In this document: in pieces, positions 31,761 through 39,618 of the stretch
Layout: every line of letters begins with the position of its first letter
How positions within the stretch are numbered: the first letter of the stretch is position 1
Assembly (NCBI RefSeq): GCF_013364235.1
Contig: NZ_CP054919.1
Span: 6,951,728-7,015,727, forward strand
Direction of reading: 5' to 3'
Origin: Kitasatospora sp. NA04385
GTDB lineage: Bacteria > Actinomycetota > Actinomycetes > Streptomycetales > Streptomycetaceae
DNA length: 64,000 nucleotides
Made by a program: the position numbers and the translations under genes
The notes under the pieces: generated by a model
Databases searched by the model: none
Told to the model about the DNA's origin: nothing
The model's input: the letters and a program-made list of their open reading frames with translations, nothing else

Positions 31761-32543
31761 TCACAGCTCGGCCGTGATCGCGTCCCACAGCGCGACCCGG
31801 GCCCGCAGCGCGGCGCGGACCGTCGCCCCGCACTCCTCCCAGCGCTCGGCGTCGTCGCCGCACAGGTCGATCAGCATCTGCATCGCCATCGGGGTGTGCT
31901 GCTCGCCGTCGACCTCGATGTGCCGGGCCAGGTAGTCCTTGAAGACGCCCAGCCGGCCCTCGGCGTCGTCGATCCGGACCACCTGCTCGAACATCTCCGG
32001 GATCAGGTCCTCCCGGCCGAACGCGAATGCCGCGGCCTGGCAGTGCACCGGCGCGTCGTCGATGATCCCGAAGGTGACGGCGGTGAACGCGGCCGCCGCC
32101 TCCGGGATCTCCGCGGTCTTCGCCGCGTCCGCGACCGGCAGGCCGGAGCGCAGCGCCGCGAGGAACGCCTCGATCGGGGCGGTGTCCGCGCCCGCCTTGG
32201 CCATGCCGTCGAGGTACAGCTCGAAGTGGCTGGTGTAGCCCTCGCCGAGCTCGTCGCTCTCCTCGACCAGCACGATCTCGTTGATCAGCCGGCGGCTCGC
32301 GGTCGGGCCGTCCGGCAGCCACGGCAGGCTCACGCAGGTGAGCTGCCGCTGGAGGCACTTGAGCAGGGACATGAAGTCCCAGACGGCGAAGACGTGGGTC
32401 TGCTGGAAGGTCCGCACCTTCTCCAGGCTGTCCAGCGACAGGTACATCGGGTGGGAGACCACCTCCTGGCGGACCTCCTCGATCGACTCGCGCAGGGCGG
32501 TCAGGCCGGGGTGGCTGCGGTCCCAGTGGTAGCGGTCGCTCAT
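31761..32543 (-). CDS. DUF3050 haem-oxygenase-fold protein
   Basis: A 260-residue, all-helical protein starting MSDRYHWDRSHPGLTALRESIEEVRQEVVSHPMYLSL. It has HVFAVWDFMSLLKCLQRQLTCVSLPWLP, EIVLVEESDELGEGYTSHFELYLDGM and DYLARHIEVDGEQHTPMAMQM, the conserved His/Glu pattern of DUF3050. The family belongs to the haem-oxygenase-like superfamily, some members of which are non-haem di-iron oxygenases acting in natural-product pathways; the His and Glu residues (H32, H51, E92, E100, H105, H208, H216 region) could bind two metals. It is the last gene of the minus-strand arm of the cluster, 96 bp after E1 beta. A tailoring oxygenase role is inference. Confidence 0.75.
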   Translation of the reverse strand: MSDRYHWDRSHPGLTALRESIEEVRQEVVSHPMYLSLDSLEKVRTFQQTHVFAVWDFMSLLKCLQRQLTCVSLPWLPDGPTASRRLINEIVLVEESDELGEGYTSHFELYLDGMAKAGADTAPIEAFLAALRSGLPVADAAKTAEIPEAAAAFTAVTFGIIDDAPVHCQAAAFAFGREDLIPEMFEQVVRIDDAEGRLGVFKDYLARHIEVDGEQHTPMAMQMLIDLCGDDAERWEECGATVRAALRARVALWDAITAEL

Positions 32544-32622
32544 GACTTGCTCTCCTCGTGTGGTGTGTGAAACAGGCGGAGACTACGTGGGTGGACGCAG
32601 CGGTGGTACGGCTCGGAAAACG

Positions 32623-32640
32623 ACTGCCCGAACGGGCAGT
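32623..32640. repeat. Short perfect palindrome at the E1-beta stop
   Basis: ACTGCCCG and CGGGCAGT are inverted around AA, touching the E1-beta stop codon. CGCCCGAACGGGCG occurs again inside the E1-alpha gene at 33886-33899, and CTGCCCGTTCGG shortly after. It could act as a terminator. Confidence 0.5.
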
Positions 32641-33602
32641 TACTTCAGGACGGCCCGGATCGCGTCCCGCAGCTGGTCGTCGCTCGGCTGCAGGGCCCGG
32701 TCCAGGGCCAGGGCGAAGGGGAGGACGGTGCCGTCCGGGCGGGTGACCCGGCGGGGCGGGGCGAGCAGGCGGCACTCCTCGGCGGCGACGGCCAGCACCT
32801 CGGCGGCGAAACCGGCGAAGCGGTTGGAGTCGTCGGCCACCACCAGCCGGCCGGTGCGGCCCAGCGACTCGACCAGGGCGGCCCGGTCCAGCGGGTACAG
32901 GGTGCGCGGATCGAGCACCTCCACCGACACCTCGTGCGCCAACTCCTCGGCCACGGCGACGGCTTGGTGCACCAGGTGGCCGACCGCGACCACCGTCACG
33001 TCCGCCCCCCGCCGCACCGTCCGGGCCTCGCCCAGCGGGATCGGCTCCAGCGGCGCCGTCACGTCCTCCCGGACGCCCAGCGCGCCCGCCGGGGCGAACA
33101 GCACCACCGGGTCGTCGTCCCGGATCGCCGAACTCAGCAGCCCGTACGCGTCGGTGGGCGTCGCGGGCGCGAGCGTCTTGACGCCCACATGCGCGAACAG
33201 GCCGTACGGGTGGTCCGAGTGCTGGCCCGCCCAGCCGCTGCGGGAGCCCGAACCCGGCACCACCACGGTCAGCGGCACCCGGGCCTGGCCGCCCGTCATC
33301 AGCGAGAACTTGTGCGCCTGGTTGGCGAGTTGCTCGAAGACCAGGAACAGCAGCGACGGGATCTGCAACTCGATGACCGGGCGCATCCCGTTCAGCGCCG
33401 CCCCGATGCCCGCCGAGGTGAACGCCTGCTCCGACAGCGGCACGTCCACCACCCGCTCGGCGCCGAAGCGCTGTTGCAGGCCCAGCGTCAGCCCGGCCAG
33501 GCCCGCGCCGACGTCCTCGCCGAACACGCACACCGCCGGATCGGCCGCCAGCGCGTCCGCCAGCGCCCGGTTCATCGCCTTGGCGTACGACAACAGCGTC
33601 AC
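32640..33602 (-). CDS. 2-oxoacid dehydrogenase E1 component, beta subunit
   Basis: A 320-residue transketolase-fold subunit: MTLLSYAKAMNRALADALAADPAVCVFGEDVG, LSEQAFTSAGIGAALNGMRPVIELQ, SGWAGQHSDHPYGLFAHVGVKTLAPATPTDAYGLL (about 133-167), and C-terminal VVADDSNRFAGFAAEVLA. With the alpha subunit it forms a ThDP-dependent E1 that decarboxylates a 2-oxoacid. No E2 or E3 gene is nearby, so acyl transfer would use housekeeping partners, or the acyl group is released otherwise. The alpha/beta genes overlap by 4 bp. In this cluster the likely substrate is 4-hydroxyphenylglyoxylate or a branched-chain acid (inference). Confidence 0.88.
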   Translation of the reverse strand: MTLLSYAKAMNRALADALAADPAVCVFGEDVGAGLAGLTLGLQQRFGAERVVDVPLSEQAFTSAGIGAALNGMRPVIELQIPSLLFLVFEQLANQAHKFSLMTGGQARVPLTVVVPGSGSRSGWAGQHSDHPYGLFAHVGVKTLAPATPTDAYGLLSSAIRDDDPVVLFAPAGALGVREDVTAPLEPIPLGEARTVRRGADVTVVAVGHLVHQAVAVAEELAHEVSVEVLDPRTLYPLDRAALVESLGRTGRLVVADDSNRFAGFAAEVLAVAAEECRLLAPPRRVTRPDGTVLPFALALDRALQPSDDQLRDAIRAVLK

Positions 33603-34567
33603 AGGGCCGCTCCCGACCGGGGCCGCAGCCCGCTCGCGTACAGGTGGTCAAGGGCCGTCGCCGGGTCCGGCTCCGCCGAGGACAGCGCGAACTCGGCTGC
33701 GGAGGACAGGAGTTCGGAGACCTCCCGGTCGATGGCGGCCGCCTCGGGCAGCGCCGTCGCCAGCGGGTCGCGCTCCCGCCAGGAGGCCACCTCCTCGGCC
33801 GTCCGGTACGCCAGCCGGAAGCGCCGCTCCATCGTGTGGTGCGCCTCGAACCGGTACGTCAGGCACTCCAGGAAGGACGGACCACCGCCCGAACGGGCGC
33901 GCAGGACTGCCCGTTCGGCCGCCGCCCGGACCGCCTCGACGTCCATCCCGTCCACCGTCTCGGCCGGGATGCCGAACGCCGCCGCCCGGCCGCACGCCGA
34001 ACCGCCCACCGCCGAGGCGGCCGGCAGCGTCGTCGCGTAGCCGTTGTTCTCGCAGACGAACACCACCGGCGCCCGCCAGATCGACGCCAGGTTCAACGAC
34101 TCCAGCAGCACGCCCTGGTTGAGCGCGCCGTCCCCGAAGAACGAGGCGACCACGGTGGGTTCGCCGCGCCGCCGGGCCGCCCAGGCCGCGCCGACCGCGA
34201 TCGGCGCACCCGCACCGACGATGCCGTTCGCGCCCAGGATGCCCAGCGAGAAGTCCGCGGCGTGCATCGAACCGCCCCGGCCGCCGTTCAACCCGCCGAC
34301 CCGGCCCAGCAGTTCGGCCAGTAGCCGGCCCGGGTCGGCGCCCTTGGCCAGCACGTGCCCGTGCCCCCGGTGGGTCGAGGTCAGCTGGTCGGCCGGATCG
34401 AGCGCCGCGCACACGCCGACCGCCACCGCCTCCTGCCCGATGTACGGGTGGGTGCCGCCGACCACCAGCCCCGACCGCACCCACTCCAGCGCCAGCTCCT
34501 CGAACGAGCGGATCAGCCGCATCGTCCGGTACCGGCCCGCCGGGTCCGCCAGGTGCGGCAGGCTCAC
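33599..34567 (-). CDS. 2-oxoacid dehydrogenase E1 component, alpha subunit
   Basis: A 322-residue ThDP-binding subunit. It has RLIRSFEELALEWVRSGLVVGGTHPYIGQEAVAVG, HRGHGHVLAKGADPGRLLAELLGR, and the ThDP motif VASFFGDGALNQGVLLESLNLASIWRAPVVFVCENNGYA (GDG...N about residues 155-190). I prefer the GTG at 34567, which overlaps the oxygenase stop as GTGA; an in-frame GTG at 34597 would add 10 residues. It is closest to acetoin/pyruvate/branched-chain E1 alpha. Comparable E1 pairs (PglB/PglC) act in the phenylglycine pathway of pristinamycin, a relevant precedent because this cluster also makes an arylglycine. Confidence 0.88.
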   Translation of the reverse strand: MSLPHLADPAGRYRTMRLIRSFEELALEWVRSGLVVGGTHPYIGQEAVAVGVCAALDPADQLTSTHRGHGHVLAKGADPGRLLAELLGRVGGLNGGRGGSMHAADFSLGILGANGIVGAGAPIAVGAAWAARRRGEPTVVASFFGDGALNQGVLLESLNLASIWRAPVVFVCENNGYATTLPAASAVGGSACGRAAAFGIPAETVDGMDVEAVRAAAERAVLRARSGGGPSFLECLTYRFEAHHTMERRFRLAYRTAEEVASWRERDPLATALPEAAAIDREVSELLSSAAEFALSSAEPDPATALDHLYASGLRPRSGAAL

Positions 34568-35496
34568 CGGCCCGACCGCCCCGGCTCCGACCGCCACAGC
34601 ACCGGGCAGAACTCCGGGTCCGCGTAGTCCGGCAGGCCGTTCGCGTCCCGCCGCACCACCGCGTCGTGGTTGTACACCACCGGCGAGCCGTCCGGCCGCA
34701 GGAACGAGCGGTACCGGTTCGAGCCGTCCTGCAGGTGCAGCGACACCGCCCGGCGCGGCTGCGCGGACCGGTTCGGGCCCGAGCCGTGGTAGGTGCGGCA
34801 GTGGTGGAAGGAGACGTGCCCGCGCGGGATCTCGACCGGCACGGTACGGACCTCGGTGCCGTTGAACTCGGCGTTCTCGTGCAGCAGTTGCTCCAGCTCG
34901 GAGCGGTCTCGGGCGGCGAAGTGCCGGGTCGAGTCGTCACCGCCCGGCCGCTCCTCCCAGCGGTGGCTGCCGTCCACCATGGTGATGGTGCCCATCTCCT
35001 CCGTGCAGTCGTGGAACGGCAGGAACGCCGTCAGCATCCGCTGCGAGGTGGAGGTCTGCCAGTAGTGCTTGTCGAAGTGCCACGGCACCACGTTGCTCGG
35101 CTCGCCCGGCACCGGCGGCTTGTAGATCAGCGTCGACTGGAACAGCCGGATCTCCTCCGCCTGCGCCAGCCGTGCCGCGACCGCGCCCAGCAGCGGCTTG
35201 CGCAGGATCCGGCCGATCTCCCCGTGCTCGTAGTGCACGTAGTCGTTGTGCCGCTGCACCGGCCCGTCCGACGGCTTCCAGGACGCCAGGTGCGGCGGCA
35301 CGCCGGGCAGTTCGCGGTCCCGCTCACCCGCGTAGTAGCGCTCGGTCGCGGCCTGCAGCGCGTCCAGTTCGGCGTCGGAGAACAGCCGCCGGGACAGGTA
35401 CCAGCCGCGCTCCGCGTACTGCAGCACCTCCTCGACGGTCGGCAGCAGCGCCGACTCCTCCGCGGTCAACTCGAACTGCTCGATGGCGGTCGACAC
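34564..35496 (-). CDS. Phytanoyl-CoA dioxygenase family Fe(II)/2-oxoglutarate oxygenase
   Basis: A 310-residue double-stranded beta-helix oxygenase. The iron triad is visible as His140 and Asp142 in PWHFDKHYW and His237 in TYHGSGPNRS, and a downstream Arg (near 249) can bind 2-oxoglutarate. GTITMVDGSHRW and RAVSLHLQDGSNRYRSF are typical of the family. Members hydroxylate, halogenate-free desaturate or otherwise oxidise carrier-bound or free acids in natural product pathways. It lies between E1 alpha and 4-hydroxymandelate synthase in a tightly packed minus-strand operon, so it probably hydroxylates an intermediate. Start is GTG at 35496. Confidence 0.87.
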   Translation of the reverse strand: MSTAIEQFELTAEESALLPTVEEVLQYAERGWYLSRRLFSDAELDALQAATERYYAGERDRELPGVPPHLASWKPSDGPVQRHNDYVHYEHGEIGRILRKPLLGAVAARLAQAEEIRLFQSTLIYKPPVPGEPSNVVPWHFDKHYWQTSTSQRMLTAFLPFHDCTEEMGTITMVDGSHRWEERPGGDDSTRHFAARDRSELEQLLHENAEFNGTEVRTVPVEIPRGHVSFHHCRTYHGSGPNRSAQPRRAVSLHLQDGSNRYRSFLRPDGSPVVYNHDAVVRRDANGLPDYADPEFCPVLWRSEPGRSGR

Positions 35497-35512
35497 TTCC
35501 GTTCTCCTCTGC

Positions 35513-36514
35513 TCAGCTGTCCGCGGTGGCGCGCTCGCGCTCCACCGCCTCGTACAGGGCCTTGATGTTCGCGGTGCCGAAGGTGCCCGCGCCGCGCCGC
35601 TCCACCAGCTCCAGGAAGAAGGTGCGGCGCGGATGGGTCGAGCGGGCGAAGATCTGGAACAGCTCGCCGCCGTGGTCCCGGTCCACCAGCACGCCGGTGT
35701 CCCGCAGTTCGGTCACCGGGATGGCGGTGGGGCCCAGCCGCGACTCCAGCGCCTCGTAGTACGCGCCCGGCGTGCTCAGGAACGCCACCCCGCGCGCCGC
35801 CAGCTCCCGCACCGCCGCCGTGATCGACCCGGTCGCGTACGCCAGGTGCTGGACGCCCGCGCCGCCGTGCGCCTCCAGGAAGCCGTCGATCTGGCCGGAC
35901 GCCCGCGAGGTGTCCGGCTCCAGCAGGGTGAAGGTGATCGTCCCGCACGGGCTCTGCACCACCCGGGAGTCCATCGCCTGGTCGCCGACCTCCACGTACT
36001 CCCGGAAGATCTCCCGGAAGCCCAGCCCGTGCACCGCCCAGTCCACCGAGGGGGCCAACTGCCCGCCCGGCACCACGATCGCCACGTGGTCCAGCGACAG
36101 CAGCGTGCCCTCGACCGGCGGTTCGCCGGCCGGGAGCAGGTCGTCCGCGCCGACGAAGCGCAGCGCCAGGTCGCCGAAGCCGGAGACCGTGCCCGCCCCG
36201 TCCAGGCAGCCGCCGCCCGCGTTCAGCGCCCGCTCGGCCGCCGCGGCCGCCGCCACCGCGTCGGTGTGCCGCAGCGCGATCACCGCGACGCCGTCGCCGT
36301 GCCGCCGCACCCACGCGGCGACCCGGTGCTCGGTCTCCACCGCCGAGGTCAGCAGCACCCGGATCGAACCCTGGTGCGCCACCACCTGCGTCGTCCCCGG
36401 CGCGACCCGGGCCGGCTCGCTCAACGAGAAACCCCAGTCGTCGCGCAGTTGCGCGGCGTACTTGTGGGCGTCCTCCACGTACAGTTCGGTGTACGCGATG
36501 CCCGGCACGGTCAT
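35513..36514 (-). CDS. hmaS: 4-Hydroxymandelate synthase (HmaS)
   Basis: HmaS converts 4-hydroxyphenylpyruvate to L-4-hydroxymandelate with Fe(II) and O2. The 333-residue protein has two vicinal-oxygen-chelate domains. The metal ligands are His143 (LDHVAIVV), His223 (GVQHLAY) and Glu284 (GGELFQIF). GFREIFREYVEVGDQAMDSRVVQS, GAYYEAL and the C-terminal segment RRGAGTFGTANIKALYEAVE follow characterised HmaS proteins of glycopeptide and CDA clusters more closely than HPPD. The hydroxymandelate oxidase and HpgT genes of the same cluster support HmaS over HPPD. The start overlaps the stop of the ketosynthase gene (ATGA). No dedicated prephenate dehydrogenase is in the window. Confidence 0.92.
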   Translation of the reverse strand: MTVPGIAYTELYVEDAHKYAAQLRDDWGFSLSEPARVAPGTTQVVAHQGSIRVLLTSAVETEHRVAAWVRRHGDGVAVIALRHTDAVAAAAAAERALNAGGGCLDGAGTVSGFGDLALRFVGADDLLPAGEPPVEGTLLSLDHVAIVVPGGQLAPSVDWAVHGLGFREIFREYVEVGDQAMDSRVVQSPCGTITFTLLEPDTSRASGQIDGFLEAHGGAGVQHLAYATGSITAAVRELAARGVAFLSTPGAYYEALESRLGPTAIPVTELRDTGVLVDRDHGGELFQIFARSTHPRRTFFLELVERRGAGTFGTANIKALYEAVERERATADS

Positions 36515-37779
36515 GAGTCCCCTCCGAGGTGCTTGGCCGTGATGCTCGGCGGACCGAACAGCAGGCTCAGGTTGTGGCCGCCGAACGCGATCGAGTTCGA
36601 CAGGGCGTGGCGCACGACACTGTGCTCGGCCGCGCCGCGGACGTGCCGCAACGCGCAGGCCTCGTCCGGCTGTTCGAGGTTGCGGGTGGGCGGGATCAGG
36701 CCCTCGGCGACGGACAGCGCCGACACCGCCGCCTCCACCGCCCCCGCGGCGCCCAGCAGGTGGCCGGTCGCGCCCTTGGTCGAGCTGACGAAGGGGTCGT
36801 GCGCGCCGAACACCTCGCGCAGCGCCGCCGCCTCCGCCCGGTCGCCCAGCTTGGTGCCCGTGCCGTGGGCGTTGACGTAGTCCACGGCCTCCGGCGGCAG
36901 GCCCGCCGAGCGCAGCGCGGCCCGCATCGCGGCGATCGCGCCCGCGCCGTCCGGACGCGGCATGGTCGGGTGGTGGGCGTCGGTGGCCGCACCCCAGCCG
37001 GCCAGCGCCGCGTAGGCGCTCGCGCCGCGGGCCTCGGCGTGCTCGACGCTCTCCAGCACCAGGACGGCGCTGCCCTCGCCCAGCACGAAACCGTTGCGGC
37101 GGGCGTCGAACGGCCGGGACGCCTGGGCCGGATCGTCCCAACCAGCGGCCAGCGCGCGGGAGTTGTCGAAGGCCGCGGCGATCGTCGGGTGCAGCGGGGC
37201 CTCCGCGCCGCCGCACACCACCACGTCCGCCTCGCCGCCGCGGATCAGCCGCAGCCCCTCGGCGATCGCCTGCGCACCGGCCGCGCAGGCGGTGATCACG
37301 GCGGAGCTGTAGCCGCGGATGCCGTGCGTGATGGCGATCCGGGCGGCCGCCATGTTCGACAGCATGCCCGGCAGCAGGTACGGGCTGACCGCCGCCCGGC
37401 CGCGCTCGCGCCGCCCGACGGCCTGCTGCTCGTAGCTCTCCAGCCCGCCGCCGCCGGTGCCCAGCACCACCGCCACCCGCTCCGGGTCGGCCTCCTGACG
37501 GACCGTCAGCTTCGCGTCGGCGAGGGCGTCCTCGGCGGCGGCCAGCGCGAGCAGCAGGAAGCGGTCGGCGACCCGGGTCTCGGTCGGCGGCAGCACCTCG
37601 GTGGCCGGGACGTGCGGGGCGATGCCCGCCGTCCGCAGCCAGCCCGCCGCCGGGTGGTCCTCCGGCGGGGCGACCAGCCCGGACCGGCCGGCCGCCAGCG
37701 CGCGGAACGCCTCCGGGACGGGGCGGCCCAGCGGCGTCACCCACCCGATGCCGGTGACCTGCGCGGCGACGGCGCTCAC
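36511..37779 (-). CDS. Beta-ketoacyl-ACP synthase, FabF type, complete active site
   Basis: A 422-residue KAS I/II-type enzyme with an intact triad: Cys165 (ITACAAGAQA), His305 (YVNAHGTGTKLGD) and His340 (STKGATGHLLGAAG). It also has FDARRNGFVLGEGSAVLVLES and a C-terminal SNSIAFGGHNLSLLF. It condenses acyl thioesters with malonyl-ACP. It is closest to stand-alone ketosynthases of type II and aryl-polyene-like systems. The GTG at 37779 overlaps the stop of the upstream ligase gene (GTGA). A copy of the dispersed palindrome (LTVRQ) lies at codons 91-95. No ketoreductase or dehydratase gene accompanies it. Confidence 0.9.
   Translation of the reverse strand: MSAVAAQVTGIGWVTPLGRPVPEAFRALAAGRSGLVAPPEDHPAAGWLRTAGIAPHVPATEVLPPTETRVADRFLLLALAAAEDALADAKLTVRQEADPERVAVVLGTGGGGLESYEQQAVGRRERGRAAVSPYLLPGMLSNMAAARIAITHGIRGYSSAVITACAAGAQAIAEGLRLIRGGEADVVVCGGAEAPLHPTIAAAFDNSRALAAGWDDPAQASRPFDARRNGFVLGEGSAVLVLESVEHAEARGASAYAALAGWGAATDAHHPTMPRPDGAGAIAAMRAALRSAGLPPEAVDYVNAHGTGTKLGDRAEAAALREVFGAHDPFVSSTKGATGHLLGAAGAVEAAVSALSVAEGLIPPTRNLEQPDEACALRHVRGAAEHSVVRHALSNSIAFGGHNLSLLFGPPSITAKHLGGDS
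37496..37508. repeat. Dispersed palindrome TGACG-NNN-CGTCA, copy 8 (in the ketosynthase gene)
   Basis: TGACGGACCGTCA; on the coding strand it reads K-L-T-V-R-Q-E in a surface segment before a core beta-strand. Confidence 0.9.
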
Positions 37780-39440
37780 GGCGCCCCGGTTCCGGCGGTG
37801 GACGCGGCCCCGGCGGTGGCGGCCGCCGCGGTGCTCTCGGCCAGGTGGCGCTGGCGCAGCAGGACCTTGCGGACCTTGCCGGTCGGGCCGAGCGGGATGC
37901 GCCCGTCCGGGACGGCCAGCACGCTGCGGACCACGGCGGCGACGTGCGGCTCCAGGGCGGCGAGCACCTCGGCGGTGCGGTCGGCGTCCTGGTCGACGGC
38001 CGGGTCGAGCTGCAGCAGCACGTCCGCGACGGTCCGCTCGCCGTCCCGGAAGGCGACCACGGTGCAGTCGTGCACGTCCGGGCAGGCGGCCAGGACGCGC
38101 TCCTCGCTGGCGGCGGTGTGCAGGCGGCGGCCGTCGCCGAGGTCGACGCTGTCGACGGCCCGGTCCACGTGGTAGTAGTAGCCGTCCTCGTCGCGGTACA
38201 TCAGGTCGCCGGTGAGGAAGTAGTCGCGCACCCGGGTGCGGTGGGTGGTCACCGAGTCGTTCCAGTAGCCGGGCGACAGGGTGGGGGAGCGGGTGCCCAG
38301 CTCGCCGACCTCGCCGGGGCCGAGCTCGTTGCCGTCCGGGTCGAGGATCGCGCAGTCGACGAAGGCGTGCGGGCGGCCCACGCAGCGGCCGTAGCGCTCG
38401 GACTCGACGGTGTGGGTGATGAAGAAGTGCGAGTGGCCCATCTCGGAGGAGCCCAGGCCGTCGATGAACACCGAGCCGGCGGTGCGGACCCGGCCCTGCC
38501 GGGTGGCGCTCTCCCGCGAGCCCTGGGCGACCAGGCGGCGGATGTGCGCCTCGTGCGCGCAGTCGCCGGTGTTCCACCACAGGCCGACCGAGGAGAGGTC
38601 CCGGGCGGACAGGTCCTGCCGGGCCAGGTCGGCCCAGGTGGTGGCGAAGCCGTATACGCCCAGCGGCTGCCAGCGCTCGATCGCCTCCAGCACCGCCGGG
38701 CCCGACTGCTGGGAGATCAGGTGCAGTTGGGCGTCGAAGCTGAGCGCCAGGTTGACCGCGATCAGCGTCGCGGCGTGCGCGGCGGGCAGCGCGCTGAGCA
38801 CCCGGTCGATGCCCTGCGGGCGGGGCAGCAGCAGGCGGTGGCGGATCGCCGCGTACAGGCTCTGGTGCGAGTGCAGCACCGCCTTGGGCAGGCCGGTGGT
38901 GCCCGAGGAGTGGGTGATCGCCACCGGGTCGGTGGGCCAGTGCCGGTACGGTTCGGGCGCCGACTCCGGCTCGCCGTCGGCGAGTTCGGCGGTGTCGGCG
39001 AGCAGCGGCGTCCCGCAGTCGACGTCGGCGAGCGCCTTGGCGTGCGCGCTGTCGGCGAGCAGCCCGGTCGCGTTCAACCGGCGCAGGTAGCGGGCCGAGG
39101 TGTCCGCGTCCAGCGCCGGGTTGAGCAGGGCCGGGATCGCCCCGAGGTGGGTCAGCGCCAGGAAGCACAGCACCTGCTCGGCCGCGGCGGACGCCTGCAC
39201 GGCCACCGGGTCGCGGCGGCGAACCCCGCGGGCGTGCAGGGCGGCGGCCCGGGCGCGCACCGCGCGGTCGAGCTCGCGCAGCGTCAGGGCGGTGTGCGCG
39301 GGGTGGCCGTCGACGGGGGTGTCGAAGGTCAGGGTCGGCGAGTCCAGGCCGAGGCCCTGCTCGACCCGGGTGGTCAGGACGTTTCCGGCGCCGACGGAGC
39401 TGTCGGCGGACAGCGTGGCGCGTAGGGTGCGGAGGCTCAT
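37776..39440 (-). CDS. AMP-dependent acyl/aryl ligase 1
   Basis: A 554-residue ANL-superfamily adenylating enzyme with ITHSSGTTGLPKAVLHSH (P-loop), FIDGLGSSEMGHS in place of the usual YGxTE motif, YFLTGDLMYRDEDGYYYHVDR, and the catalytic Lys of the C-domain in PLGPTGKVRKVLLRQ. It activates a carboxylic acid and passes it to CoA or a carrier protein. GSSEMGH suggests a substrate pocket unlike that of fatty acyl-CoA ligases; an aryl acid such as 4-hydroxybenzoate is possible but not shown. It heads the minus-strand block that runs to the DUF3050 gene. An Ala/Thr-rich tail ends the protein. Confidence 0.85.
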   Translation of the reverse strand: MSLRTLRATLSADSSVGAGNVLTTRVEQGLGLDSPTLTFDTPVDGHPAHTALTLRELDRAVRARAAALHARGVRRRDPVAVQASAAAEQVLCFLALTHLGAIPALLNPALDADTSARYLRRLNATGLLADSAHAKALADVDCGTPLLADTAELADGEPESAPEPYRHWPTDPVAITHSSGTTGLPKAVLHSHQSLYAAIRHRLLLPRPQGIDRVLSALPAAHAATLIAVNLALSFDAQLHLISQQSGPAVLEAIERWQPLGVYGFATTWADLARQDLSARDLSSVGLWWNTGDCAHEAHIRRLVAQGSRESATRQGRVRTAGSVFIDGLGSSEMGHSHFFITHTVESERYGRCVGRPHAFVDCAILDPDGNELGPGEVGELGTRSPTLSPGYWNDSVTTHRTRVRDYFLTGDLMYRDEDGYYYHVDRAVDSVDLGDGRRLHTAASEERVLAACPDVHDCTVVAFRDGERTVADVLLQLDPAVDQDADRTAEVLAALEPHVAAVVRSVLAVPDGRIPLGPTGKVRKVLLRQRHLAESTAAAATAGAASTAGTGAP

Positions 39441-39520
39441 CGTTCCCGTTCTTCTCGTGGTGCGGGAAAAGGGCAGGGGACCCTCGGCGGACCCTCGGCG
39501 GGGCCGCGGTGCGTCGGGTC

Positions 39521-39575
39521 GGTGCGGGGTGCGGGGTGCGGGGTGCGGGGTACGGGGTGCGGGGTCGGGGCGTCG
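39521..39575. repeat. GGTGCGG heptamer array in an intergenic region
   Basis: About seven near-exact copies of a heptamer (GGTGCGG / GGTACGG) between ligase 1 and the KS-like gene, in a 178-bp G-rich gap with no gene. The G tracts on the plus strand could form G-quadruplexes. Confidence 0.8.
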
Positions 39576-39618
39576 GGGTGGGGCGTGGGGTCGGGCGGGG
39601 CGCGCGGGCGGCCGGGGC

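Noticed and set aside
35513..36514. 4-Hydroxyphenylpyruvate dioxygenase (tyrosine catabolism) as the identity of the 333-residue protein
   Set aside because: Sequence features and the hmo/hpgT neighbours fit 4-hydroxymandelate synthase better; no homogentisate genes are present.
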